From positions 22,786,215 to 22,850,214 of the forward strand of contig CM070561.1 in assembly GCA_036346405.1 (NCBI GenBank): a stretch of 64,000 bases of DNA, read 5' to 3'. Below the pieces are notes generated by a model, which searched no databases, was not told where the DNA came from, and saw nothing but the letters and a program-made list of their open reading frames with translations. A program made the position numbers and the translations under genes. Position 1 is the stretch's first letter; each line of letters opens with the position of its first letter. Shown here one piece after another: positions 49,605 through 61,270 of the stretch. Source of the DNA: Phyllostachys edulis. Its lineage: Eukaryota; Streptophyta; Magnoliopsida; Poales; Poaceae.

Positions 49605-52600
49605 GTGTCAGGACATAAATATGCAAATATGGACTATCTGTATATAATACACTAGTCTAGGATTACACTAGTGTATAGTGTTAACATATATGAATATCAT
49701 TCCACACAAGATGGATATAAGAATAAACGATTAATTTGATTAATAAATAACGGTTGTGACCTTATAGTCGAGCTTACACTTATTAAGCCACGTAAGGCTG
49801 ACACTAAATAAAGAGACTACAGCGGAACAGAAGCAACTCCAACAGGAACCCATCGACTTGCTATAGGCAACCGACTGGGATCAAGACCTAGCGATTACCC
49901 TCCTCGTAAAAACTCCCTCTCGAAAGCAGGTAAATACTCCTCTACTTCAGCTAAATGATTGCAGAAAGAATGAGTACTCAACAAATTGTACCACAGAATA
50001 CAATTATAGTTTTGCACCTGCATAAATACAAATAATTGATTGAAAGCGTAATTTAAAATGAATAAATAATAATAGTTTAACAATTATTTTCATAAAGGAC
50101 ACGAAGCCTAATCAATTTCTTTCACATGGCCATATGAGTTTAAATCACACAGCTGCCCATTCCTACTTGTTTTATGAAAATCTAACCCTCATGTGAAATC
50201 CCCGAGCATATCCATAACTGTGGAGGCTATTCGAATAGATTGATTAACACTCTGTAGAGGTTTGTACACTTTACTCACAAGATATATATAACCAGTGTAG
50301 CTAGCACCAATCATAACAAAATCTTTTCAAAATTTCATCTTGACAATTGACCCTCCCATTGTGCATACTGACAGCACCAACCCCCCACACATGTTGTTGG
50401 TCCGTCGCACATCATTTGATATGAATACGGCGAACCGCTCATAAATATGAATCGTCACACATACATGATCATACCTCCACCCTAACACACAGCTTAACCT
50501 ATCTGCCTGACTTGTCAATGTCAAGACTCCGTAGTTTACTAAGTTAGGCCTTTCCCATACCAGGCATGTAGTCGTACAATTATGGCCTAGTTCAATGGCG
50601 CACAAAGTTAAGTCCTTAATTAACCAAGGCGAGACTGTCAATTTCTACCAACCATCACATTCATATTTTCCCACGTGCACATAGCTCCACCATATCACAA
50701 TTCCATCCACTTGCCTCGGTCCAAATCTTTTCCCACCCTGTTGGTTAAATGCAACACATGCCATCAACGAGTGACAACATGCTGCACACAACTTTTCACA
50801 AAGTATTTCATATTCACTTAGTCAGGTTTAGTTTTGCAACTCAAAATGATATCAATAACCCGTTGCATGGCTAAGCAGACTATTCGTATATAACTAACCC
50901 ACGTTGGTGCTATAATGATATCAACTAATAATTAACCAAACTAGGGTGACAAAAGAGATCATGGTAATACAATAGGCAAGGTGGATATAAACAAATAGGT
51001 GTATAGCTAATCCCAAAGCATTTAAAGGATTAAATAGTTGAAATAACATGCAGTAGTTTGAATCAAAGTAGTTTTTGGAAAAACTGGGTTCAACATGGTT
51101 CAAGGTACAACTTGCCTTGGAATAAGTTTTGGTACTAGTCTTCAGCTTGATCAACTCCTCCTTCCTCAAAAGCTCCCCAAGTATCAACATCTACTCGCAA
51201 ACGAAAGCGAAAAATTAAATAAATATAAAATAGGGCAACAAATAAACTTAAAAAATTAAATAAAAATCTCAAAAAGGTAGGGATTGAATTTAGAAACTTG
51301 AATGGGTTCAATCGGAGTTCGTATGAGGAAGAACGAGCTCTCAGAAGACTTAAATCTAAGAAAAAGAGAAAGAAAACATTATTTCGAATTTTCTTTCTAA
51401 AGGAAATCCCAAAATATTGCATCAGCATGACGTCAGAATAAATTTGGAAGTAAAAGAAAATCCAGAAAATAGGGAATAGAGGCTGACAGGTAGGACCCAC
51501 GGTCTATGTACCGGGTCCATGGGTTTGGCTCACAATCTATGGCTCATGGGTGCATGGAACAGTGGACCTGACATGTGGGGTCCACATGTCAGAGGCTAGG
51601 TTTACCGTGGACCAATTCCACGTGGACTGTTTTTGATGTGTTTGCGGGTGGAGCTAACGCGGCACTGACGTGGTGAACATGTGGGCGTGAAGCTGAGTTA
51701 GATGATGACATGGTAGACACGTGGCTGACACTTGGCCTGCACGTCAGCTCGACGGCGGTGTGGCTCGGGTTCCGATGGTCGCCGACGTTCTCGGCCACGG
51801 CGGAGCTAAAGGTGACACGCATTAGTTAGCTGGTGCTCTAGCGAACTCAACGGTGCACACATGGCGACCGGAGGTGGACAGAGGTGACTGACGACAAGAT
51901 CTAATCGGCGGCTAAGGATCGGGCTCGACGACGAAGGGGCTAGGGCGGTGCTCCAGCGACATTAAGGTGACGATGGTGTAGATTTAGACCCTTGCGATGT
52001 CGACAATGGTGACGATGAGGCCTGGGGCTCACCGACGGTGGCGGAAAACGATGACGGAGTTTTCAGTGGCAACTTTTCTTCTCTGAGCGATTCCAGCGGC
52101 TAGGGTTGAGGATCCGAGCGGTGGCGGGTGCGGATGGGATGCGGAAGCTGAGGGTTACCTCCCCCTCTATAGCGAGGCGACCAGGAGAGTCCTAGGCGCG
52201 CACGCCGAGGAAACAGGGCGACGACGGAGTCCAACTCGTAACCGAGACGGAGACGATGAACAATGCAAGGGTGGGACCCACATGTCATTGTCTATGGCTA
52301 GGGTGAGTTTGCGTTGGAAACGACTCGTGTGCGGTTGACGCGTGGGTCTAGGGACGCGGGTGCAAGCGGGAGAGAGAGGGGAAATGGGCTAGGCTTCGAT
52401 GATGTATTGGGTCGGGGAATAGGATTTAACCCATTTGAACTCCTGATATTTTAAATAGGTTTGTATTTTAGAAATACCAGAAAAATCCAAATAGTAAATT
52501 AAAAATAGCAAGTGAACTCAGAAAAATTCCAGAAAAATCTGAAAAATATTTCCAAGCACAAAGAACTCAAATAAAATATTTCTTGAATTAATTGATGTTC

Positions 52601-52736
52601 AGATTAATCACATTAAATTGTTTTGATATTTGAAAGTCCTATTTAAGCTTTATTAAATTCAAATAAAATCGGTGGGTTTTCCAATGGACTAAACTACTCA
52701 AAAGGGTTTTGAAACTTAGAAAATTGGGATGTTACA
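49605..52736 (-). mobile_element. Long-LTR family, copy 3 (solo or partial)
   Basis: Ends AATTGGGATGTTACA at 52736 and begins TGTCAGGAC at 49605, parallel to the complement of copy 1 (TGTCGGACC ... GGGCTGTTACA). The internal order is the same: 'acaacttgcctt' near 51105, then a block around 51490 with 'acccacggtctatg' and 'gggtccatgg', then GC-rich sequence, then AT-rich sequence. A weak TATA-like CTATAG lies near 52166. No matching target duplication was found, so the left limit is less certain. Confidence 0.7.
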
Positions 52737-52837
52737 CATGACACCTCGTGGATCATACATATCTAAGCATATAAATATAAGTCATATTTCACGGTCTCCA
52801 ATACAAGACTTTGACTAGCACAAAATAATTCAGGGAG

Positions 52838-54181
52838 CAACTAGCGCCCAGACGTACGATAAGAGGCTTCCCATCGTACGCTCCGGTGCAACATTCGTAT
52901 ATAATGTTTGCAACAATTTTAATCTATGTGTGCAACAAAATGCGTAAATAACAATACAATGCTAAGAAAAAAAGATTGAAAAAAATATCATATTATCACC
53001 GAAAAATGCATAAAACCATCAGTATAGAACCTAGTCATGCTTTAAAACTAGGTCAAATACCCCGATCAAAAAAAATTCGATGTTACCACATTGCAACATT
53101 TGAAAATAATAGTGACAACAACTGAAAATAATTGTTGCAACATTTTTTAAAGGGTCTGCAACAAACCAGGGTGGATCAGAACGATATAGACCATGGAGGA
53201 AATTTGGGGATGAATCAGAACTGCCTGCACAACATCTGAAACCATGGGTGAATGAATGAGGATGAAACAACCAATTCGATCTGGTGTAACAAAAAAGTTT
53301 CAGAAGTGCAACAATTAGTTCCTAAGCTTGCAACAAAACTTTGGCCCTGAAGCAACAAACACGGAATCAGTAAACAAAAATATACAACAAACTTCAATTA
53401 TTTAGGAAACAAATACAAGAACCTATTGCAACAAAAATCAAACCTTGTTGCAACAACAAAGAAACCATCTAAACATCTTCAACTATTGAGTGTGGCGCAT
53501 TGCAACATCCAGAGAAATAGTAGCCGCAACAACACAACTTACCGATTGCAACATTTTTTATTGTGATCTCGAGGAGGTGGTGGTGGCCAACCCACGCCTC
53601 TTTGTCACTCGCGAGCCCAGATCCACACGGGCTTGATGATGTGAGTTTGCCGATATGAGCTCAGTGATAGAGGCATGCGTGATGGTGGTCACGTCATGGT
53701 GGACCGTGGAAGGGTGGCTACGGGTGCTTCATCGCAGCTCGTCAGAGGAGCTCGACCATAGCTTGTCAGAGCAGTAGAGTGGCCTCAATCAGGGACATGG
53801 GGATGGTGGCCTCGCACGAGGGACGACGACGAGCTCACGAGGGCTTTGGTCTGTGACCTGCACTTGGGCTCCAGCCGTGGTGAGAGAGAGAGACAGGGAG
53901 GGAGGAAGAGGAATAAGGAGGAGCACGCGAGCTCCTACATGCCATCCGCGGCCATGGTAAGAAAGATGAGAGAGAGAGAGAGAGAGAGAGAGGCGAGGAA
54001 GAGAGAAGCTTTGGTTTGACTTGTGTTATGCCTTGCTAGTTGGAAAGAGACTAGAAGCAGTAGGAGTAAAAAAGGTGGGGAGGTCATCATGTGAGCATAG
54101 ATGGGATCCAATGCTTCGATGGACTAGAATGTTTTGAGTGGCTGGAGTAGGCGTCCAATGCATCAGACGTCTAAGCCATAT
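52838..54181. repeat. Unclassified repeat rich in GCAACA words
   Basis: Around fourteen GCAACA/GCAACAA words occur between 52885 and 53560. The outer parts 'gcgcccagacgtacgat' (about 52847) and the complement of 'gcatcagacgtctaagcc' (about 54160) are loosely inverted, suggesting the ends of one DNA element. No transposase seen; limits approximate. Confidence 0.4.
53967..53992. repeat. (GA)n microsatellite
   Basis: About thirteen GA units. Confidence 0.95.
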
Positions 54182-55644
54182 CAATTCCCAATAATTAAAA
54201 GTAAATATTATGAATGTAATTTGAAAGACAAATCAAACAACATTATTCATGTAGTCAATCTACATAATTTTACATATATCAACAGTCAAAGTTTTTAAAA
54301 AGTAGACCACAGGATCCCACAACGACCTATATTTAATCAGAGGCAGGAAGTATACATATGTTTTATATATGACAGTACTTGAAAAATTGCGTATACATTA
54401 GTTAGTAAAAAAAGACGACGTATATCTTGAGACAGTAAGTGCAACTCGAGAAACCCATAAAACTTTGATTAGAACAATGATGAAAGTATGTTTATGTCGA
54501 TCTTAAAAACAAATTAAGGTATTCCATCACCTCTAAGAAAAAAAAATGCGTACCGTTATTCTAATGGAAGCAAAACACTTGGGATGGAAAAGGAACATAT
54601 ACATAGAAATGGACAAATTTATTATGTTTAATACTATCAAATGATGCAGTGGAAAAGCTATGGAGGGCTTATAGGGGACAAGAAACTAAGCCGAGCATAG
54701 GCATAGCTATCTTTTATTTTTGCTAGACCATTGCTATTTTATTCAACAAGTTGTACAGAGTATTTATTTCTCTCGACCATACCAACCCAGTCCATTTAAA
54801 GGCCAAGACAAAAAAAGAATTTGTGGTACGCGAGAGAATAAGCAGGGCCTAGAGGTCCTCCCACATCGCATGCGTGAGTGGCCAAGGGGCGGTTCTTTAT
54901 CGGAGGCGAGGGACCCACCCGGAAGCGCCACGTACCGCGATCCGTCTCCGTGCGCCCGCCCACACGGCAGCTAGCTACTGATCCACGCCACCGCCATCGA
55001 CGGACGACCGTCCCCGTCGTCTGGACGGATATCCGCATGGGATCAGGCGCTGGGTTTCTCACTTTCTTGGAGTCCAAGGCAGCAGGATCCACGTGGCGCC
55101 AGTTCCACTTCCCAGTGGGAGGCAGGCAGGCGGTTGCCGTCCGTCGTGTCAGCAAGGCGATGGCGTCGCTCGCAAGGAACCATTTCTTCTTCTTTTCTTC
55201 TGTTGACCGGTGCTTCTATGCATCAATTTCCAATCTCCAGATACAAGTTGTGCAAATCTTGAAGCAAGGGAAGGGGTAACCGGGTAAGTAATCATCATTC
55301 ACCCTCCATTCATGCTTTAATATTTATGTAATTTTTAAATAGTGATGCATAGAAGCACCTTCTCTTTTTTTTTTGAAATTGATAGCGGTCGGCCGTCCGA
55401 CGTGAAGCTGTCAATCCGGACGTTATCCACTCTCTCCAGTAACTCCAACCATCCATTCCTTTCTCAAGTGCTCCCTATCTCTACCCCCCCCCACCACACA
55501 CCCATTGTAGCAACGAGCTCCATGAGGTCCCCGTCGGCCTGTCCCTGTCCCCTGTCCCCTTCCCCCTCCCTCCTCGACGGCTCCTCCTCACATGCACACG
55601 AGCGCGCGCACACAGAGGGCCATGGGGGAGGGAGGAAGCGGGAG
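54182..55644 (+). other. Upstream region of ankyrin-type exon, no gene of its own
   Basis: AT-rich to 54700, then GC-rich promoter-like sequence (54840-55170) and a C-rich leader (55440-55620). Open frames crossing 54720-55279 and 55342-55640 have no recognisable domains. Confidence 0.4.
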
Positions 55645-55782
55645 ATGCCGGGGAGCCAGAATGGCCTGCTGAGGCCAGCCAAGGCGGAGACCATCCATGG
55701 CCTCGTGCATGCCGACGACCTCACCGGTGTCCAAAGGAAGTTGCAGGAGAACCCCTCCCTGCTCAATGACAAGAACTCGGTG
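55645..55782 (+). CDS. First exon of an ankyrin/AAA-ATPase-like gene, rest not found
   Basis: ATG at 55645 in a GC-rich context gives 'MPGSQNGLLRPAKAETIHGL', then 'VHADDLTGVQRKLQENPSLL' and 'NDKNSV'. I recall this as the N-terminus of plant ankyrin-repeat proteins with a CbxX-type AAA domain; the helix 'L...L..L.ENPSLLN' would begin the first ankyrin unit. The next exon should start with the TPLH ankyrin motif, but downstream sequence (to 55925) is intron-like and then repetitive DNA and the CACTA element. The site after the expected exon end reads GTCCGT rather than GTAAGT, a poor donor. It is either a gene fragment or the first exon of a gene with a very large, transposon-filled intron. Confidence 0.45.
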
Positions 55783-55929
55783 GTCCGTGCAATCTCTGCT
55801 TATTGGGCTCCCTCCTTCGTACATTTTTGTGCTTGGAAATGCGATCTTTGCTCATTCTTGCGGTTCGTGGTACTTGCAGTGTGGAGTGAGCGGTTGAGAT
55901 TTGCGAGAAGGTGACTGTTTTGGGGACAA

Positions 55930-56188
55930 AAAATGTGGTTTTTATCAGGTTGTTGCAGGTTTCTCTTTAATGTGTTGCAACCCTTTTATGAAAATGTTGC
56001 AAAGTGATTTTTTTGTTGCAATTCGATCTTTTCTAAAATTTGTTGCATAAAATGTTTCATTTGTAGATCCTAAATGTTGCGACCGTCAAATTTTTTTGTT
56101 GCGACCGTTGAAAATAATGTTGCAACGAGAGAAAAATATCGAGTTTCACAAGTTAGTCTCAAATGTTGCGCCCTTTTGAGCATTCGAT
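55930..56188. repeat. Inverted-orientation fragment of the GCAACA repeat
   Basis: Nine TGTTGC words (TGTTGCAAC, TGTTGCGAC and variants) in 240 bp, the complement of the words at 52885-53560. Cut on the right by the CACTA end. Confidence 0.5.
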
Positions 56189-56665
56189 CACTACCAGGAA
56201 ACGGGTATTCCCTTACGGTTTAAAACTGTCAGTAAAATAGGAAAACCCGTCAGGTTTTAATTTCCTGACGGTTACCTGTCAGGCAAAACCTCTCAGCCCT
56301 AGCTGGTAAGGAAAATTCACTTTGGCTGACGGTTACCCGTCAGTGAAATGAAACCTGACGGTTTTACCCGTTAGTAAAAACGGTAATTTTCTTGAGGGGC
56401 CAAATCGTGAGGAAAATTTATTTCGCTGACGGTTATGTGACCCGTCAAGAAAATTATCTATTTTACTGACTGTTCTGATGACCCGTCAAGAAAATGTTTT
56501 GCACTGACGGTTTGCGCCCGTCAAGAAAATTAGATATTTTACTGACCGTTCGTATAATACCGTCAAGAAAATGTTTTGAACTGACGGTTTGCGCCCATCA
56601 AGAAAATTGATTCCAGAATGCCAAAAAATATATCCTGACAGTTTTACCCGTCAGTAAAATTGTTT
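56189..56665. repeat. CACTA subterminal repeats
   Basis: Repeated CTGACGGTT and CCCGTCAG motifs in both orientations, often paired as palindromes such as CTGACGGTTACCCGTCAG, with AAGAAAAT spacers. Such arrays bind the TnpA-type protein in En/Spm. Confidence 0.92.
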
Positions 56666-56963
56666 TGGCAGAAACAGCAGATTTACAGCTGGCTTGGCAA
56701 CAGATAGAAAATAGCAGACAATAAAATGGATATCCGAATCATATAATCAAATCACAACACCATCTAATCAAACATTATAATTAATGAACAAACATTCATG
56801 TTCACTAGCACATGCATACCAACATTCATAAACTTCACCTCCAAATTGGTTCATCCATCCAAAAGACATCTAAAGTGAAGTACCATATACAAAAGTCACA
56901 AAAGTCCATATTTCCATTACATTCAAGTTCAACTAGTCAAGAACTACAAGAGATCGCTGAAAG

Positions 56964-57101
56964 TCACGGAATAGCAGCATGGTTGGTGTCGCCATCAATG
57001 TCGCCACTATTGTTGTCCCTGTCGTTCACATCAGCGTTACCATCGATAGCACCATCATCCGGTTGTGAGCCCGCATGGGAGGATCCAGTCCCAGTCCCTT
57101 G
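56964..57101 (-). CDS. Putative terminal exon of a CACTA gene (acidic Gly/Asp-rich tail)
   Basis: After a clean acceptor (TTCAACTTGCAG, ending at 57102) a 46-codon frame reads 'QGTGTGSSHAGSQPDDGAID' and 'GNADVNDRDNNSGDIDGDTN', ending HAAIP and TGA at 56966-56964. The composition resembles acidic C-terminal tails of CACTA-encoded proteins. It could be an alternative last exon of the TNP1-like gene, whose own stop lies at 59423. Confidence 0.45.
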   Translation of the reverse strand, partial: QGTGTGSSHAGSQPDDGAIDGNADVNDRDNNSGDIDGDTNHAAIP

Positions 57102-59422
57102 CTGCAAGTTGAAAACATTATGTCAACTTGAGTAGGTGAGTTGAGTATGAAATCAACTAACAGCCTGCTAATTGGTGTCCTTGTTCCTCTGTAAACTACT
57201 AGTACTATAGACACAAAGCGTGCGATAACCGGGCCATATCATATCACGTTAGTTGTATACATACTATGCGCCAAAACAAAACAACAAAGTTACAAGCGAT
57301 GGGACATGCTCAGTATCAACAAAAGAAAATTGTGACGATACACCGAAATGGAGGGCAGCTATATCTTTGGGAGAATTTGGTGAGATTTTAAAACCAAGAA
57401 CAGGCACTGACACCTAGGTTAGATAGTGGTTACGTACTATAAAGCTTAATTGCATTTACGGTCCTAGATTAGAAGCATCTCATCGATCAATCAAGCAAAC
57501 AGCAAGAAAAAAGCGATTACTTCGTGCATTATTCTCAGGACCATTCATAAGTTAAAGTTCGTCTCTCTCTCTCTCTCCACCCAATTGCCCTCTTGATTTG
57601 TTGCAACGAACCAGATGGAACAGCAGGTGAGTTGAGTATGAAATCAATTAACAGCCTGCTAATTGGTGTCCTTTTATTTTTTAGTTCGATTTCGCATCCC
57701 TTCAATAGAGGAAAGAAATTAATGTGGTAATATGCAAGAGAATAAGTTCCTAAAAGTAAGCAAACCATCACCTAAAAATGAAGTGCTTGTTCTGAAATAT
57801 TTTGAAGCATCAATCTCAAAAGCACCAGTAAACCTTTACTCAAGAATATGTAAGCTTAAAATAGTCAGCTTAAGAACATGTGACACTTGGCATATACTCA
57901 AGATTAGTTTAGCCTCGTAAACAACTCACAAGTATGGGTGTACTAACTAGTACAAAAATCATTTGCCACCTTACCATCAACTATAAGTAAATGAGATTCG
58001 TGTTATGCCCATGTTTAGAACATTCAACATGAATCCACTAAGCTCCTTCTTTGTCTTTGCTTGTTGTGATCGACACACCAAAAATATTAGTTATCTAGTA
58101 CAAATGGTCCTCCATATGACAAAGGTGACAGATGAAAAGTACCACTTGAAGTCGAACTATGCAACAAGGCAAAATAATAGTTAAGAGGGAATTTTGTTTG
58201 TACACAATAATAATTGTAGGTATTAAACGATATTACGTGCTTGTGTAGGTGTTCCACTGGCAGTAGCATCTCTGCTGGTGGTTGTTCGCCTATCTTCTCA
58301 AAAAGCATCTACAGTTGAAAAGTACCATTTGAAGTTGAACTATACAATCTGTACTAACCATACAATGCAAACAAAGACATATATGTACAATCTGTACTAA
58401 CATGGCATTTGGACCAGCATTGAGCAAAACCATGTAATATGCCGGTTAATATCACCAACAGAACACATTTGGACCAACATTGAGCATTCAGCAAATCAGT
58501 GAAAAATCACATAAAGGGAATGGCAATAGTGCTAGTATATTAGCTAATGATCTGTTTTGAGCAAAACCAAACTTGCCACATCGATCTTTATAGTTACATT
58601 CTTCATTTGAACTTCATACATCCAGTAGCCGAATCGATAAAAACAAGCAGTTAATTAATTTATTAATTGTATGTACTAAAATCTGATAAATTGGATGGCC
58701 TTGGTGATAATTCCCCAAAATTAACAAAATTTCTTAATTTGTAAATCCTTCCTATTTGGCAGCAGATTCAATCATCACATTTCGTAGTTCAGAAGCATCC
58801 ATCACATTCCACATCAACTTTGCTTTAATCACAGGGTAGTTGTGATTAGTTGCACACATTACCACAAATAAATTAACCAGATGTGACATTTCTTAATTAA
58901 TACTAGCTATACTAGCTTTGCAATGAAGGACCTGTACCAGATGGCACAACAAGTCAACAATAACCAATTGGCAGCAGAATGTTTATCGTGATCAAATTCT
59001 TTATCTATCCTTCCTGTCCAGAAGATCATTATTAATTAGAGAATGAATCATAGTTAATTTTGAGGACTACTCTATCTTTTGTTGCAATTCCATTCCAGAT
59101 AAATTCTACGAAAGATGAAGCTTCTCATCACATGAAGAGAGCAAAAGTCGCACTTTTGGTGAAGAGTTCTAATTTTAGTAGTGTGATTCTATACATGCCT
59201 ACTCTTATTTTGACAATGACAGTGAAAAAAATCATTGAAAATTCCTTTTATGAAATGCTAACCATGTAATATGCGAATATGTATGCACCAGTTTATGAAA
59301 CTAACATGTATAGAAACAGAATGGCAAATTGGTCTCTCACAAGCACAACTCATGTGCACACTCATGGATAATGCATTGGTATGACCACAATGTGTGTGAA
59401 TGAACATTATTACCAAGATCAT
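57102..59422. other. CACTA internal non-coding region
   Basis: Intron-like, AT-rich. A block of about 49 bp ('ggtgagttgagtatgaaatc' ... 'cagcctgctaattggtgtcc') occurs at 57134-57182 and again at 57625-57673. 'tacaatctgtactaac' is repeated near 58345 and 58385. No coding sequence recognised. Confidence 0.55.
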
Positions 59423-61027
59423 CTAGTGGTGAACTTCTTGTGTCTGGAGTAGTTCTTGATTATGTCGAACCACATTTCGATAAGCGGTGGAATTGGATGG
59501 CCTGATGTTTCTTGATTTGGCAGCTGCTAGAACAGCATTCTTCTTGATAGCACCATTCACTATTGGTACACGGCCATGGGGCATGCCACCGTTGATGTTG
59601 TACAATATGCTTCCATCGAGTGGTCGCTGCTCCCAATCATCTTCGTATTGAACCGCAGCAGCAGAATAATCATCCTAGAACAAAAGCAACATTTAAGCAT
59701 CTTTCCTGAAAGCTAAGTTCACTTGTAAGAATACAAACAAGGGAGCACTTACAATGTATTTTTGTGCTTTGTGGCTGCTGACTGGACCACTACTACCACT
59801 ACTATCCATATTTTTCATGCCTGACTTCATTACAACATATGTGTTTAGCCAAGTAGCCTTCTGTGGTCCATATTTGTGTTCCTACAATATGATGAAACTC
59901 TAGGTTATAGCCTTGAGTAGTGTTATAAGTTGTAATGCGACATGTTTTGTTAATTGTTATGGTCTAAAAAGCTTGATTCATACCAGGTATTGTTGGGTCT
60001 CCATGTATGGTTGCGAACCTCCTCGATTTTGAGCAACATCGTCAGATTTCAACCGTGCTTCCTGGCCTCTCTTTCGTTTTGTCTTGAATTGCTCGGTGCA
60101 CCAATTACGACAAAGATGTGGCCATACTATGTCATTGCACCACCAAATCTTGACATCCAAGTATTGCTCATACTGGAGTTCCCTTGGACGTGCCAACACG
60201 TCGTCAATATCCTCTCCTTGTTTTCTGTAATACTCCTTGACTGCATCAACACGAGCTTGATACATCATCTGCTTCACACGGTCCACAACATAATTTTCAA
60301 ACACAAGATCTGCTTCTTCCTTGTCGTTTATGCCGACTTCAAACAAATGCTACATAGGGGACAAGGGTAGTTACTAGTTAGTAGTCGACTAAAGTATTTA
60401 CGTATATGAACTAACAAGTAAATATTAGTTACCCAAAACTCTCGCTTTACTCGATCTGCGGCGGTTATTCCCTCATCGTCTTCATTGACATAATAATCAT
60501 CCCATGTCAATGCAGGACGGGTATTGAAGATAGTACCGTGCTCATCCTTGTCGTCCACAACACCTGGGTACTCATGTTTGAGAATAACTCCAAGCTATGC
60601 TTGATATGTGTAGTCTTTCTTGGGCTGGTAATTGTAATACTTGAATTGCCTACACAGGAATTAACCACGACAAGGTATGCAGCAAAATATAGCTAGTGTG
60701 AGTCATCATAACCTCCTTTTTTACAAAACAGAGATCAAAATATAATGCATCAATGCAGTTTGTACTCACTTGTCACCCTCAGGTATTAGGGCGATCTTGC
60801 CGGCACGCAACGGCATATGTAATTTGGTCCGCGACTTCTTCTTTCTCCCCTTTGTTGAGCAACTTCATTGCTTCTTTGGGAGCCATTGCCATTGCAATTC
60901 TTGCCAAAGACCACTCGTCCTTTGCATAATGTTGTCACTATTGTTGGTACGAAGCACTTCTCCTCTCCGAGGTACAACCTCCAAAGTTGGCGACCTCCAC
61001 TTGAATGGGATGAATATGATTCATATC
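59423..61027 (-). pseudogene. TNP1-like CACTA protein (Ptta/En-Spm plant transposase family), five exons
   Basis: Predicted exons on the minus strand: 61027-60770, 60649-60433, 60349-59984, 59881-59753 and 59674-59423, all with GT...AG borders and matching phase from exon 2 on. Landmarks: 'KLHMPLRAGKIALIPEGD' at the end of exon 1, 'GTIFNTRPALTWDDYYVNED' in exon 2, 'YEQYLDVKIWWCNDIVWPHL' and 'QFKTKRKRGQEARLKSDDVA' in exon 3 (the Ptta/En_Spm DNA-binding region), 'EHKYGPQKATWLNTYV' in exon 4, and the end 'QELLQTQEVHH'. TAG-type stops in exons 1 and 2 (the latter near 60597) suggest a decayed gene. In En/Spm this type of protein binds the subterminal repeats seen at 56189-56665. The true 5' start was not identified. 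Confidence 0.78.
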
Positions 61028-61270
61028 CTACATTGTTAAAATATGAAGTTAGTGCCAATTTATCAAAATGTAGATATACAAAGCATGAAATAAAATGCAA
61101 TCAAATGACCATTTGTTAGCACCACATGGAAAATCAAAACAAAGAGATAGCATGAAACAGAGAACAAGTTAATTGGTAGTTCCAATAGTCCAGCTCCAAA
61201 CATCAAACAAACATGTACAAACTACACAAGGTATTTTGTAAGAAACAATTGAAGCACAACAACAAAAAAT

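Noticed and set aside
55342..55644. Upstream extension of the ankyrin-type exon (MMHRSTFSFFFEIDSGR...)
   Set aside because: Low-complexity Ser/Pro-rich leader with no family support; the ATG at 55645 starts the conserved N-terminus.
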